From contig NZ_JARUKW010000023.1 of the NCBI RefSeq assembly GCF_029688845.1, positions 1 to 58,133 of the forward strand: a stretch of 58,133 nt of DNA, written 5' to 3'. The position numbers and the translations under genes are program-made. Source of the DNA: Natronococcus sp. A-GB1 (GTDB taxonomy: Archaea; Halobacteriota; Halobacteria; Halobacteriales; Natrialbaceae). Under the pieces are notes generated by a model. That model saw nothing but the letters and a program-made list of their open reading frames with translations, was not told the origin of the DNA and did not search any database. Within the stretch, counting starts at the first letter, position 1; the number at the start of each line of letters is the position of its first letter. Shown in pieces: positions 32,220 through 41,171 of the stretch.

Positions 32220-34586
32220 ATGCCCGTACTCTGGTTAGACGAGGTTAATGCCAACGATCTGGAAAAGGTCGGTGGTAAAGGTGCTTCCTTGGGCGAATTG
32301 ACGGACGCAAATCTACCAGTCCCGCCGGGATTCGTTGTGACTGCCGGGACCTACCGCTCGTTCATTGAGGGGGCTGGAATCGACGAGGAGTTGTTTGAGG
32401 CCGTTGATGTCGACGCAGAAAACACGTCGGCGTTGGCCGACGCCGCTGACCGTGCCCAAGAACTTATTCTCGATACTCCGTTTCCCAACGATCTCCGCGA
32501 GGAAATCCTCGAGTCGTACCACGAAGTCGGCGAAGACGAGGCATTCGTTGCCGTTCGGTCATCAGCGACGGCCGAGGACCTGCCGGATGCCTCCTTTGCA
32601 GGCCAGCAAGAGACGTTCCTGAACGTGACGGAGGACGACTTACTCAATCGCGTGCGCGAATGCTGGGCTTCGCTGTTCACACAACGGGCAATATACTACC
32701 GCCAGGAACAGGGTTTCGATCATTCCGCCGTGAATATCGCGGTTGTCGTCCAGCAGATGGTCGACGCCGAGAAGTCCGGTGTCATGTTTACAAGCCATCC
32801 TTCGACCGGTGACCCAACCATGATCATCGAAGCCGCATGGGGATTAGGCGAGGCTGTCGTCTCCGGTGCCGTCTCCCCAGACAACTATATCGTTGACCGC
32901 GACAACGGCGACGTTGACACCACTGTTGCCGAAAAGAAGGTAATGCACGTCAAGGACGGAAAGACCGGCAAAACTGTCGAACGTGAGGTTCCGGAAAAGA
33001 AACGGAACGCGCGCGTAATAGACGGCGAAGAGATCGACGGTCTCGTCGAACTCGGCGAACGCGTCGAGGACCATTACGATAAACCTCAAGATGTCGAGTG
33101 GGCTATCGCCGAGGGAGACGTCTACATGCTCCAATCACGGCCGATCACTACAATCGAGGAGGACGGTACTGAAGTTGAAGTCGCCGACACGGTCGATGGC
33201 TCTATCGACGCTATGGAGGAGATCACCGATGGTAGCGGCAGCGTTCAAACTACTGACGGTACCAGTTTCGGCATAGCTGATACCGGACCTGATACCGACT
33301 CCACAGGTCAGGTCATCGTCGACGGCCTGGGCTCGAGTCCAGGGACGGTCAGCGGGGCAGCCCGAATCGTGAAAAAGCTCGACGACTTGGCCAAGGTCGG
33401 GGAGGGCGATATCATCGTTACAGAGATGACGATGCCCGATATGGTGCCTGCAATGAAGCGGGCTTCGGGGATTATTACGGATGAAGGCGGGATGACCAGC
33501 CACGCAGCCATCGTCTCCCGCGAACTCGGCGTCCCCGCAATCGTCGGCACGACCAACGCCACGACGACGCTGGAGGACGGCCAAGTCGTCACGCTCGACG
33601 GCGACAAGGGTGCCGTCCTCGAGGGTCAGACGACCGAATCGGAGGAAGAGGTCGAACCCGTCGAGGAGGTGCGCCCGCAGTCGCCAGTTAAGCCGATGAC
33701 TGCGACCGAGGTCAAGGTCAACGTGTCCATCCCCGAGGCAGCCGAGCGCGCGGCCGCGACCGGCGCCGACGGCGTCGGGCTCCTGCGAACGGAGCACATG
33801 ATCCTCTCGCTGAACCAGACGCCAGCGAAGTTCATCGAAGAGAACGGCGAGGACGCCTACATCCAGGAACTCGTCCAGGGCGTCCGCGGCGTCGCCGACG
33901 AGTTCTACCCTCGACCTGTCCGTGTTCGAACGCTGGACGCCCCGACCGACGAGTTCCGTCAGCTCGAGGGCGGCGAGGACGAACCCCACGAGCACAATCC
34001 GATGCTGGGCTACCGGGGCATCCGCCGTTCGCTCGATCGACTCGACGTCTTCGCCCACGAGCTCGAGGCGTTCCGCCGGCTGTACGAGATGGGCTACGAC
34101 AACGTCGAGATCATGTTCCCGCTGGTCAACGACGCCGAGGACGTCTACCGCACCAAGCGGCTCATGACCGAGGCGGGGATCGACCCCGAGAAGCGCACCT
34201 GGGGCGTGATGATCGAGACCCCCGCCTCGGCGCTGGCCGTCAAGGGGATGGCCGACGCGGGGATCGACTTCGCCTCCTTCGGGACCAACGACCTCACCCA
34301 GTACACGCTCGCGGTCGATCGCAACAACGAGCACGTCGCCGACCGCTTCGACGAGCTCCACCCCTCCGTGCTTCGGCTGATCGGCGACGTCATCGAGACC
34401 TGTCGCGAACACGACGTCGACACGAGCATCTGCGGCCAGGCCGGCTCGAAACCCGAGATGGTCCAGTTCCTCGTCAACGAGGGAATCCACTCCATCTCGG
34501 CGAACATCGACGCCGTCCGCGACGTCCAACACGAGGTCAAACGCATCGAACAGAAGCTGCTGCTCGAATCCTGTATGAACGAATGA
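32220..34586 (+). CDS. ppsA: phosphoenolpyruvate synthase
   Basis: The ATG at 32220 (MPVLWLDEVNANDLEKVGGK) gives 788 residues, the normal PpsA length. Longer upstream frames lack family sequence. Domains are the ATP-binding PPDK part (residues 15-340, VRSSATAEDLPDASFAGQQE), the phosphohistidine swivelling domain with GGMTSHAAIV (His near residue 427), and the PEP/pyruvate barrel (470-780, GVGLLRTEHMIL, TNDLTQYTLA, CGQAGSKPEM). It converts pyruvate and ATP to PEP, AMP and phosphate, closing the route from aldolase-derived pyruvate to gluconeogenesis. The 3' half from about 33500 has nearly all G/C third positions, unlike the 5' half and the neighbours. Confidence 0.94.
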   Translation: MPVLWLDEVNANDLEKVGGKGASLGELTDANLPVPPGFVVTAGTYRSFIEGAGIDEELFEAVDVDAENTSALADAADRAQELILDTPFPNDLREEILESYHEVGEDEAFVAVRSSATAEDLPDASFAGQQETFLNVTEDDLLNRVRECWASLFTQRAIYYRQEQGFDHSAVNIAVVVQQMVDAEKSGVMFTSHPSTGDPTMIIEAAWGLGEAVVSGAVSPDNYIVDRDNGDVDTTVAEKKVMHVKDGKTGKTVEREVPEKKRNARVIDGEEIDGLVELGERVEDHYDKPQDVEWAIAEGDVYMLQSRPITTIEEDGTEVEVADTVDGSIDAMEEITDGSGSVQTTDGTSFGIADTGPDTDSTGQVIVDGLGSSPGTVSGAARIVKKLDDLAKVGEGDIIVTEMTMPDMVPAMKRASGIITDEGGMTSHAAIVSRELGVPAIVGTTNATTTLEDGQVVTLDGDKGAVLEGQTTESEEEVEPVEEVRPQSPVKPMTATEVKVNVSIPEAAERAAATGADGVGLLRTEHMILSLNQTPAKFIEENGEDAYIQELVQGVRGVADEFYPRPVRVRTLDAPTDEFRQLEGGEDEPHEHNPMLGYRGIRRSLDRLDVFAHELEAFRRLYEMGYDNVEIMFPLVNDAEDVYRTKRLMTEAGIDPEKRTWGVMIETPASALAVKGMADAGIDFASFGTNDLTQYTLAVDRNNEHVADRFDELHPSVLRLIGDVIETCREHDVDTSICGQAGSKPEMVQFLVNEGIHSISANIDAVRDVQHEVKRIEQKLLLESCMNE

Positions 34587-34904
34587 GCATATGGAGGTCG
34601 AATAAGATGGTTCCGTTGTTCGGTGGAGAGCGCGGTACCTAGCCTATCCGGTCATTTTCACACCTAACGGAATCTCCCGATTAGTAGCCACAGCGGCCGT
34701 GAGTGTTTTGTGCTGCCCCTCGTCTCGACCAAGTTAGTGGCCTGCTTTAGTACTCGCTGGCCGGAAGAAGCACTTGCGTAGCTCCGCGTCGGCTATCTCG
34801 AGGTTTCGTACTCGGTGCGGGACAGCCAGAGCGCGGTGCCACCGGAAGAACAGCGGCTCCCGTGTTTCAATAGCTTTGTAATACAGCGGCTCTAATTGCA
34901 GTCC
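34587..34904. other. intergenic, promoter of flavoprotein gene
   Basis: About 320 bases without a supported gene. The final 30 bases contain TTTGTAATAC (about 34875-34884), a plausible TATA element for the flavoprotein gene. Short Arg/Pro-rich minus-strand frames look like non-coding GC-rich sequence. Confidence 0.4.
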
Positions 34905-36074
34905 ATGACTGAAAATGTCGTTGTGCTCGGCACTGGATATGCTGGCACCGGTACAGTGAAATCGCTTCAGTCGATGGTCGGGAATGATGTAGAAATAACT
35001 TGGATTTCAGATGTGGACTACCATCTGGTCCTTCACGAGTCCCATCGCGCGATCCGTGACCCTGATGTTCGCTCGGACATCACGTTCCCCGTTGACCAGA
35101 TCGCAGATCAGTCAACCCGATTCATTCAGGACGAAGTTGTCGATCTGGATGTTGACGAGCAAGTCGTTGAACTCGCTGAAAGCGATAACGTGGAGTATGA
35201 CTACGTCCTTATTGGACTTGGCACTAAGACCGCATATTACGGTATTCCCGGCCTCGAAGAGCACTCTCTGACGCTGAAGAGCCTCCACGATGCCCTCGAA
35301 ATAAACCAGGCCATTACGAAAGCCAGTCAAGAAGCGACCCAAGATGAGCCTGCACAGGTCATTATTGGCGGCGCGGGCCTCTCAGGTATCCAGACCGCCG
35401 GCGAAATCGCGGAGTTCCGTGATATCCACCGCGCGCCGATCGAAATCCACCTAGTCGAAGCGCTTGAGGAAATCTTCCCTGGAAACGAATCCGAGGTTCA
35501 GCAGACGCTACGCGACCTGCTCCAGGACGCCGGTGTCCAGATTCACACGGATAATCCGATTACCGAGGCCAAAGAAGATGTCATCGAATTCGACGAAGGA
35601 AAACCCCTCAAGCATGATGTGCTCGTTTGGACTGGAGGCATTACAGGTCGCGATGCACTCAATGACGCCGACCTCGAGAACGAACACAACCGCGTCGATG
35701 TGAAGTCAAACTTCCAGACCGACGACAGCCACGTCTTCGCAATTGGCGACTCAGCAATTATCGATCAGGGCGACCAGATCGCCCCTCCGACAGCCCAGGC
35801 TGCATGGCAGGCCGCGGAGGTTGCCGGTGAGAACATTGCCCGTGCTATTGAGAACCGACCGCTAAAGACCTGGGAGTTCGAAAATAAAGGGACCGTTATC
35901 TCCGTTGGCGAAAAGGCCGTCGCTCACGGTGTCAAGCCCGCATTCGGTGTCTCATTGCCGGTCAACACCTTCGGTGGCACTCCTGCCAAGCATCTAAAGA
36001 AACTTATTGCCGCTCGCTGGATCGCCGACATCACCTCTTGGAACGAGGCCCGCAAATCTTGGCCATCACTGTAA
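34905..36074 (+). CDS. NADH dehydrogenase-like FAD flavoprotein (NDH-2 family)
   Basis: The ATG at 34905 gives 389 residues starting MTENVVVLGTGYAGTGTVKS, with the FAD-binding GxGxxG. A second Rossmann motif, IIGGAGLSGIQTAGEIAEF, should bind NAD(P)H. The ATG-like FAD signature is DDSHVFAIGDSAII. Residues PTAQAAWQAAEVAGENIARA are typical of type II NADH dehydrogenases and sulfide:quinone oxidoreductase relatives. The C-terminal LKKLIAARWIADITSWNEA is amphipathic and may tether it to the membrane. It would regenerate NAD from the dehydrogenases of the island by passing electrons to menaquinone. Alternatives in the same family cannot be excluded. Confidence 0.85.
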   Translation: MTENVVVLGTGYAGTGTVKSLQSMVGNDVEITWISDVDYHLVLHESHRAIRDPDVRSDITFPVDQIADQSTRFIQDEVVDLDVDEQVVELAESDNVEYDYVLIGLGTKTAYYGIPGLEEHSLTLKSLHDALEINQAITKASQEATQDEPAQVIIGGAGLSGIQTAGEIAEFRDIHRAPIEIHLVEALEEIFPGNESEVQQTLRDLLQDAGVQIHTDNPITEAKEDVIEFDEGKPLKHDVLVWTGGITGRDALNDADLENEHNRVDVKSNFQTDDSHVFAIGDSAIIDQGDQIAPPTAQAAWQAAEVAGENIARAIENRPLKTWEFENKGTVISVGEKAVAHGVKPAFGVSLPVNTFGGTPAKHLKKLIAARWIADITSWNEARKSWPSL

Positions 36075-36086
36075 TCCCAGAAGAGA

Positions 36087-37547
36087 TCAATCGTCTACGC
36101 GATCGATACGGTCGGACTGGTCGATCTGTTCACTGATCGCCATCTCTTTGCCACCGACGCCACTTTTACGCAAGTCGTCCTCGATTTCCTCGAGGGTCCG
36201 TCCTTTCGTCTCAGGGACGAATGCGTACACGAACACGAATCCGACCGCTGCGATCACCGCGAATACGCCAAAGGCGACAATGGGGCCAAGATCGAACAGC
36301 ATTGGGAAAAATTGTGCGACGAGGAAGTTCGAGAACCAGAGAACCAGTGTTGTGACACCCATTGCAGCTCCCCGAACGTTGAGCGGAAAGATTTCAGAGA
36401 TGACCAGCCAGACGACCGAACCGAGGCTAACTGCGTGGAAGGCAACGAACAGCATGAGACTCGCGATCGTGACGGGACCAATAATCCCTCCCATTCCGGG
36501 CAAGTAGTACGCCAGGGCGAGGATATTCAACGAGGTGAACATACCGACAAGACCAACGAGTAACAAGGGTCGGCGGCCGACTCGATCGACCAGAAACACG
36601 GCAGCAATCGTGAGCAATACGTTAATCGAACCGATGCCAATCGTTCCGAAGAGTGATGCGATGTTGCCGTATCCAGTTGACTCGAGGATTGTTGGGGCGT
36701 AGTACACTACTGCGTTGATCCCAACAATTTGCTGGAGAGCCGCAAGGCCGAGACCAACAACCAGAACTGGACGAAGCCATGGTTGAAGCAAGTCCCGGAA
36801 GCGCCCCTCGTCGCGTTTCGACATTCGAACGATATCATTTATTTCATCCTCAATATCCGTCCCATTCCTGATCCGGCTTAAAACGGATCGAGCTCGCTGT
36901 TCGCGGTTCTGTTCGACAAGCCACCGAGGACTCTCCGGCATGAAAGCGATCCCAACGAAGAGGATTACAGCGGGAAACATGCCAAGTCCGAGCATTAATC
37001 TCCATGAGACACCGGCACCGAGAGCTGTGCTTGCAATGATCTGGTTCGTAATGTACGAGACGAGGATTCCACCCGTAATTGCGACATTGTTGAGGGTAAC
37101 GAGTGAACCGCGGATCTTCGCTGGCGCAATCTCTGAGATATATAGCGGCCCAACTACAGAGGCAAACCCGATTCCGACTCCATCAAGGATTCGCCCGAGG
37201 ATCAGGATTTCAACCGTGGGGGCGATCGCCATGATGAGTGATCCGACGAAGAAGAGAACGGCTCCCATTAAAATAAGACGCCGCCGTCCCAACCGGTCCG
37301 CGAGCCGGCCACCGAAAGCTGCACCAACGATCGCCCCAATCATCGCACCACTGACAACGGTGCCCTGCAAGAAGGAATCCGTCTCAAGCTGAGGGAACGT
37401 ATCGGTCATGTACAATAGCGCTCCGGAGATAACGCCAGTATCGAATCCGAACAACAAGCCGTTCAATGCAGCAAGCGCAGCTAAGATGATAACGAACGGC
37501 CCGGTCTCATCACCTGCGTCCGGCAGGAGCCGTTGGATCAAATTCAT
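36087..37547 (-). CDS. sugar/polyol MFS transporter (sugar porter family)
   Basis: The 486-residue protein shows twelve membrane helices and the sugar-porter signatures: GFDTGVISGALLYM in helix 1, GGRLADRLGRRRLIL, GRILDGVGIGFASVVGPLYI, PESPRWLVEQNREQRA, DRVGRRPLLL, and PETKGRTLEEIEDDLRKSG at the C-terminus. The family includes glucose, xylose and myo-inositol proton or sodium symporters. It converges on the flavoprotein gene with only 12 bases between. It gives the island a second, lower-affinity uptake route beside the ABC system. Confidence 0.92.
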   Translation of the reverse strand: MNLIQRLLPDAGDETGPFVIILAALAALNGLLFGFDTGVISGALLYMTDTFPQLETDSFLQGTVVSGAMIGAIVGAAFGGRLADRLGRRRLILMGAVLFFVGSLIMAIAPTVEILILGRILDGVGIGFASVVGPLYISEIAPAKIRGSLVTLNNVAITGGILVSYITNQIIASTALGAGVSWRLMLGLGMFPAVILFVGIAFMPESPRWLVEQNREQRARSVLSRIRNGTDIEDEINDIVRMSKRDEGRFRDLLQPWLRPVLVVGLGLAALQQIVGINAVVYYAPTILESTGYGNIASLFGTIGIGSINVLLTIAAVFLVDRVGRRPLLLVGLVGMFTSLNILALAYYLPGMGGIIGPVTIASLMLFVAFHAVSLGSVVWLVISEIFPLNVRGAAMGVTTLVLWFSNFLVAQFFPMLFDLGPIVAFGVFAVIAAVGFVFVYAFVPETKGRTLEEIEDDLRKSGVGGKEMAISEQIDQSDRIDRVDD

Positions 37548-37562
37548 CGTTTGGCTAGACCT

Positions 37563-37604
37563 CCCGAAAGGAGACTTACATCGCCCGAAAGGAGACTTAC
37601 ATCG
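37563..37604. repeat. 21-bp tandem duplication
   Basis: The unit CCCGAAAGGAGACTTACATCG occurs twice back to back, 37563-37583 and 37584-37604, just upstream of the sugar porter start. It is probably a recent slippage duplication in the 5' regulatory region. Confidence 0.8.
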
Positions 37605-38477
37605 TTACTCGTACCCACATTCCACACGCTACTGAATACTTGTGCTGCGAGTCGGCGGCCCATGTTGTCAGACCAAGGGGATATCATTAATAAAGACTTC
37701 GATTACCCAACGGCTTGTTTCAGGTACGGTTGGAACCGAATCACGCGATTGTGTTTGTGCTTCTCGAATAGTAGACAGGCCCAGTAAGCCGGTCGAATCA
37801 CGCACTAGAAATAGTAGGTGACTCAACGATCAGGAGTTGTTCTACCCACCTTGTTCCCGAATTTGCCATAGTACCGATCAGGCATGAGGACGGAACCGAA
37901 CCGCTAATCGACTTGCCTACGAGGCACCTCGAAGGTGGATGAGAACACTTGTAGTTCGAAAGTACGAGCGTTACAGCACCCTTCAAGTTACCAACAGTAC
38001 GACTTCGCCGTTATTGCTTCAGTCATATCTGTTTGCGTGCTTCAAATACATGCGTGTGCTGACACCGATAGCAACGCTCCAAATCTCACAGAGTAATCGG
38101 CCGATCAGGTTGTGATTCTAGCGCCTACCCCTTTCCGGGTCGTTAGAGTCATGCGATCGTGGCGGGCCTGTTTTTACACTCGTATAATCGTAAAGGCCCC
38201 GATGAAAAGAGTCACTACGGCGATTGTGATGGCGGAACTGTTTGAAGGATCCAAACAGTATCCTGCCATAAAATCCATAGTCATCGTGGGCTTGAGAAGG
38301 ATCACTTTCACTGATGTCGCTTTTTTCGCTGAATCGCAGGTTTGGCCGAGACGAAAATTGACAATGAAAACGATCGAATGCACCCGATTCGCTGCTACAG
38401 GGAAATCCAAAACCTGTGCAAAGAGCCTGCGATAGTAGGAGAATATCTATCGCTTGTCTGAATTGGTTCGCCGGTTC
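37605..38477. other. gene-poor region
   Basis: About 870 bases without a convincing gene. Overlapping frames on both strands near 37798-38435 have mixed composition and no recognised motif. One palindrome, ACTGTTTG-N7-CAAACAGT at 38237-38259, resembles the GTTTGA-type sites of the island but has a different centre. Confidence 0.4.
38237..38259. promoter_or_regulatory. palindrome with GTTTG half-sites
   Basis: ACTGTTTG and CAAACAGT form perfect 8-base arms around AAGGATC. It contains the GTTTGA half-site seen at 8759, 9242 and 22401 but a CCAAAC right half, so it is a weaker candidate for the same regulator. It lies downstream of the UspA gene rather than at a promoter. Confidence 0.35.
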
Positions 38478-38963
38478 TCACTTCGCATCACGGACAAACG
38501 TGACGGGACAGGGCGCGTTCAGTAGTACGTTTTGTGCCATGCTTCCGAAGAGTGCTTTTCCAGTCGGACTGCGTTGCCGACCGCCGATAATAACGCGGTC
38601 AGCGTCACTCTCAGTAGCGATTTCGACGATACCATCCCCTTTATTCTCGGTCGTGGCTCGCACATCGTAATTGATCGCGTTTTCCTCAAATAGACCAATG
38701 ATCGCCTGGATGACGGACATTTGGGCTGCCAGTTTATCAGGATCGACGTACTCCCCTCCTTTATTAGCGATGTTTTCGACAGTTTCGGTGTAAGACTCCG
38801 TATCGAAAACGTGGACAACGATAACCTGAGAGTTATCCGTGACAACCTCTTTAACGGTATCGACAAGGTCGGCGACACGCTCTTCGTCACGTCCGCCGAC
38901 GGCAAGAACAGCCGTTTCAAGTGTAGGTTTGTCTTCACTACTGGTGTCTGAACTGGTGTCCAT
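38478..38963 (-). CDS. UspA-family universal stress protein
   Basis: The 161-residue protein has an acidic Ser/Thr-rich N-terminal tail and one Usp domain (LETAVLAVGGRDEERVADLV) ending in the nucleotide-binding loop GGRQRSPTGKALFGSMAQNV and APCPVTFVRD. This C-terminal part is nearly identical to the UspA at 15547. A TATA-like TAGTTATTTA at 38991-39000 predicts a leaderless transcript starting next to the ATG. Its role is probably stress or energy sensing linked to transport. Confidence 0.9.
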   Translation of the reverse strand: MDTSSDTSSEDKPTLETAVLAVGGRDEERVADLVDTVKEVVTDNSQVIVVHVFDTESYTETVENIANKGGEYVDPDKLAAQMSVIQAIIGLFEENAINYDVRATTENKGDGIVEIATESDADRVIIGGRQRSPTGKALFGSMAQNVLLNAPCPVTFVRDAK

Positions 38964-39354
38964 ATAGCTGAAAGAGACAGCAGTCGGGCGTAAATAACTA
39001 ACTATGACCAGTAGTATCGTGCTGGTTCAACAAAACCGCGAAATAGATAACAACGCTGAACCAGAAGAGGCGAACCGACATCAGTCGCTGTTGAAGTCAC
39101 ACCACGAATCCAGTCGGTGCCATACTGACCAGCGTAACATTCGAGACGTTTGTCCACCCGTTGGTCATCGTAGTTTAGTACAGGCCTGAGAACAGCCGGT
39201 GTTGTCACGAGCTCTAACGGACATCCTGTATCATCATTAGCGCTTTCGCACAGTAGTTGATACGACCCCGTTGTACTTGTCGGGCATCGGGCGGGGAGAC
39301 ACACTATTGTTCGGTTCGGCAGTCGGTGCATCGGGTTATAAGCCCGAATTCAGC
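38964..39354. other. intergenic, no gene seen
   Basis: About 390 bases. Apart from the UspA promoter at the left end, I see only weak minus-strand frames without recognisable motifs. Confidence 0.35.
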
Positions 39355-39537
39355 TTATAATTCGACGAGAATCTTGATGTGTTCCGTTTCAGGGTCAAGC
39401 AGCGGCATGATCCCATCTTTAACGAGATTCTCGAGTGAGATCCGATCGGTTACAAACAGGTAAGTATCGATCGTGCCGTTGGTCAACGAGTCGACAATCG
39501 CATCGAACTCGCTCTTGAACAGCCGTGGGGGAGACCC
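39355..39537 (-). pseudogene. C-terminal fragment of an unrecognised regulator-like protein
   Basis: The minus strand reads PPRLFKSEFDAIVDSLTNGT, then IDTYLFVTDRISLENLVKDG and IMPLLDPETEHIKILVEL, then stop. It looks like the tail of a sensor or regulator domain. Upstream the frame runs into IS6-related sequence at 39537, which supplies an artificial start. The N-terminal part is gone, so this is a relic. I cannot name the family. Confidence 0.4.
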
Positions 39538-39650
39538 GTTAAAACGTTCACCATCCGCCCCTACCAAGCCGGTTGTCCTCTTCGGGAGACAACCATGATT
39601 CACCCCGGATCAGGCATTGAACGTGCGCATGGAGTGTCTTCTCGGATTTT
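39537..39650 (+). pseudogene. fragment of an IS6-family transposase
   Basis: The plus strand encodes KTFTIRPYQAGCPLRETTMI, then GSGIERAHGVS, clearly parallel to VFAVRLHQTGCSLRETTTIL and GVERSHGAVWN in the intact transposase at 4179. Only the HTH part survives, with substitutions and no inverted repeats seen. It marks an old insertion beside the integrase gene. Confidence 0.6.
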
Positions 39651-39664
39651 ATCCGGTTGTGGTC

Positions 39665-40882
39665 CTATTCGAACGCATCTGCTAACCGCTCGCGCATAAA
39701 CTCCCGGCGATACTTCCGACGCTCGGTTTCCGAGAGGTAGTTTTCCAGGACAACGCTCGCGTCGGAGCTTCCCTGGTCGCCCGCGATCACGTCAAGATTC
39801 TCGAGTAGCTGTTTTTGGGCATCCATGTACGTCGTATACCAGAACCGTCGACCCATTTTCGAGGTCGGCGTCTCGCCACGGACGGTGACGCCAGCGCGGT
39901 TTGCAAGCCGCTGAAACCGCAATTGGACTGTCTCGCCGACGATATGGCCACTTGAGGACGCCGTCGAAGGGAACAGATACCCGTTCCACCCATCATCTCG
40001 AGCGCCGAGCATGTCGATTCTATCCGCCAGTTGCTCGCGACCGTAGACTAGCGCGACCGTCCCCGGGCCGTTCTTTCGTTCCTCAAAGTAGATATGTGGA
40101 TCTTCGCCCTTGAGGACCACCTGAGAAACGTGCAATGATGCGACCTCGTTCCGTCGAAGGCCCCACGCACACAGCGCAAGCACGAGCAGTTCCTCCTCAG
40201 AACTCTCGACAGCTCCGTACAGCCGCTGGACGTCCGCACTTGAGAGCGGCTGGTTGTCTTTCTCTTCACGGTTCCAGTTGTACTCCTCGCTGATTCTCGA
40301 GGTCGGGTTGAACGCCGCGATCGCTCGACGCTCGAGGTGGCTGTAGAACTGATTGACGTCGCTCAGATAGCGCTGTTTCGAAGCATCAGTCCCAAGATCG
40401 GCGTCGAGTTCGTCAAATACCGCCAGGACACGACGAATCTCGGCAGCCCGTTCGGCAGCATCGACAACACGGTCCACGAGGTTGGCTTGGCCGTGAAGTT
40501 CGTCGTATAGTTGCGCGTAGGTCGCAAGTCGTGAGCGTTTCGTCGCAACTGTGGTGTCGGCGAGCCCTTGTCGGCGCTCGAGCGTTCGGATGAACGACTC
40601 GAGCTCCTCAGTAGTGGTTTCATCATCGATACTCCACGGATAGCCTTCCTCAGACTCATCTAGGTAACCCACAGACTCGAGAAACTCGGAGAAGGTCATC
40701 TCATGGTGCTCTCGAAGCGTGTAGGTGAGTCCGCCGTAGCCGACGTCGAGTAGGTCCTGGTAGCTGGGTTTTTCCTCGAGATCGTGACCAGCGCGTCGCA
40801 GCTCGAATTCGATTTTGGTATTCCAGAACTCGCGGAGTTCCTCAAGGGATTTGTGTGACCACCGGATCTGCTCGCTACTCAC
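39665..40882 (-). CDS. tyrosine recombinase/integrase
   Basis: The 405-residue protein has an N-terminal SAM-like core-binding domain (TTEELESFIRTLERRQGLAD, then LSDVNQFYSHLERRAI-like helix) and a C-terminal catalytic domain. The first Arg is in ALCAWGLRRNEVASL. The HxxR position appears as KMGRRFWYTTYM, with Lys in place of His. The Tyr nucleophile lies in VVLENYLSETERRKY. Such haloarchaeal recombinases integrate elements or resolve plasmid multimers. The partition operon follows upstream, and a dif-like inverted repeat lies 100 bases before the start, which favours plasmid resolution. Confidence 0.85.
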   Translation of the reverse strand: MSSEQIRWSHKSLEELREFWNTKIEFELRRAGHDLEEKPSYQDLLDVGYGGLTYTLREHHEMTFSEFLESVGYLDESEEGYPWSIDDETTTEELESFIRTLERRQGLADTTVATKRSRLATYAQLYDELHGQANLVDRVVDAAERAAEIRRVLAVFDELDADLGTDASKQRYLSDVNQFYSHLERRAIAAFNPTSRISEEYNWNREEKDNQPLSSADVQRLYGAVESSEEELLVLALCAWGLRRNEVASLHVSQVVLKGEDPHIYFEERKNGPGTVALVYGREQLADRIDMLGARDDGWNGYLFPSTASSSGHIVGETVQLRFQRLANRAGVTVRGETPTSKMGRRFWYTTYMDAQKQLLENLDVIAGDQGSSDASVVLENYLSETERRKYRREFMRERLADAFE

Positions 40883-40982
40883 GCGAAATCACCTCGAGAA
40901 ACCCGTTTTCTCTGTGTTGTGGTAATTCTAAGCGTATCATTTTCGTACGGTTCGCTACTCATGGCATTCACTAAAAACTATC

Positions 40983-41021
40983 GTGTATTTGGTTGTCGCA
41001 ACCTGGACAACCAAAATACAC
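40983..41021. repeat. dif-like inverted repeat, candidate recombination site
   Basis: GTGTATTTGGTTGTC (40983-40997) and GACAACCAAAATACAC (41006-41021) are inverted arms with one extra A in the right arm, around the 8-base centre GCAACCTG. Two 10-15 base recombinase-binding arms flanking a 6-8 base crossover region is the geometry of tyrosine recombinase core sites. It sits about 100 bases from the integrase start. An operator for the integrase gene is the alternative. Confidence 0.55.
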
Positions 41022-41171
41022 AGAATAGGTGCCGGATATGTCCAGAGTGCCATAAATCATATGTGGCTATATAGAACTCCCTGTCTCTGTAGAAGATGCT
41101 AACCAGGGTTTAACAGGGCTAAGGCGTTCGATCACGAAGAAGATGGTAATCGATGTACCCGCTATCAAAAG

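Noticed and set aside
33135-34532. 465-codon open frame on the minus strand opposite ppsA
   Set aside because: It is the antisense shadow of the very GC-rich 3' half of ppsA; the translation is an Asp/Val/Leu/His-rich artefact with no motif.
39002-39331. 109-codon minus-strand frame upstream of the UspA gene
   Set aside because: It covers the UspA promoter, is Cys/Arg/Tyr-mixed and lacks any motif.
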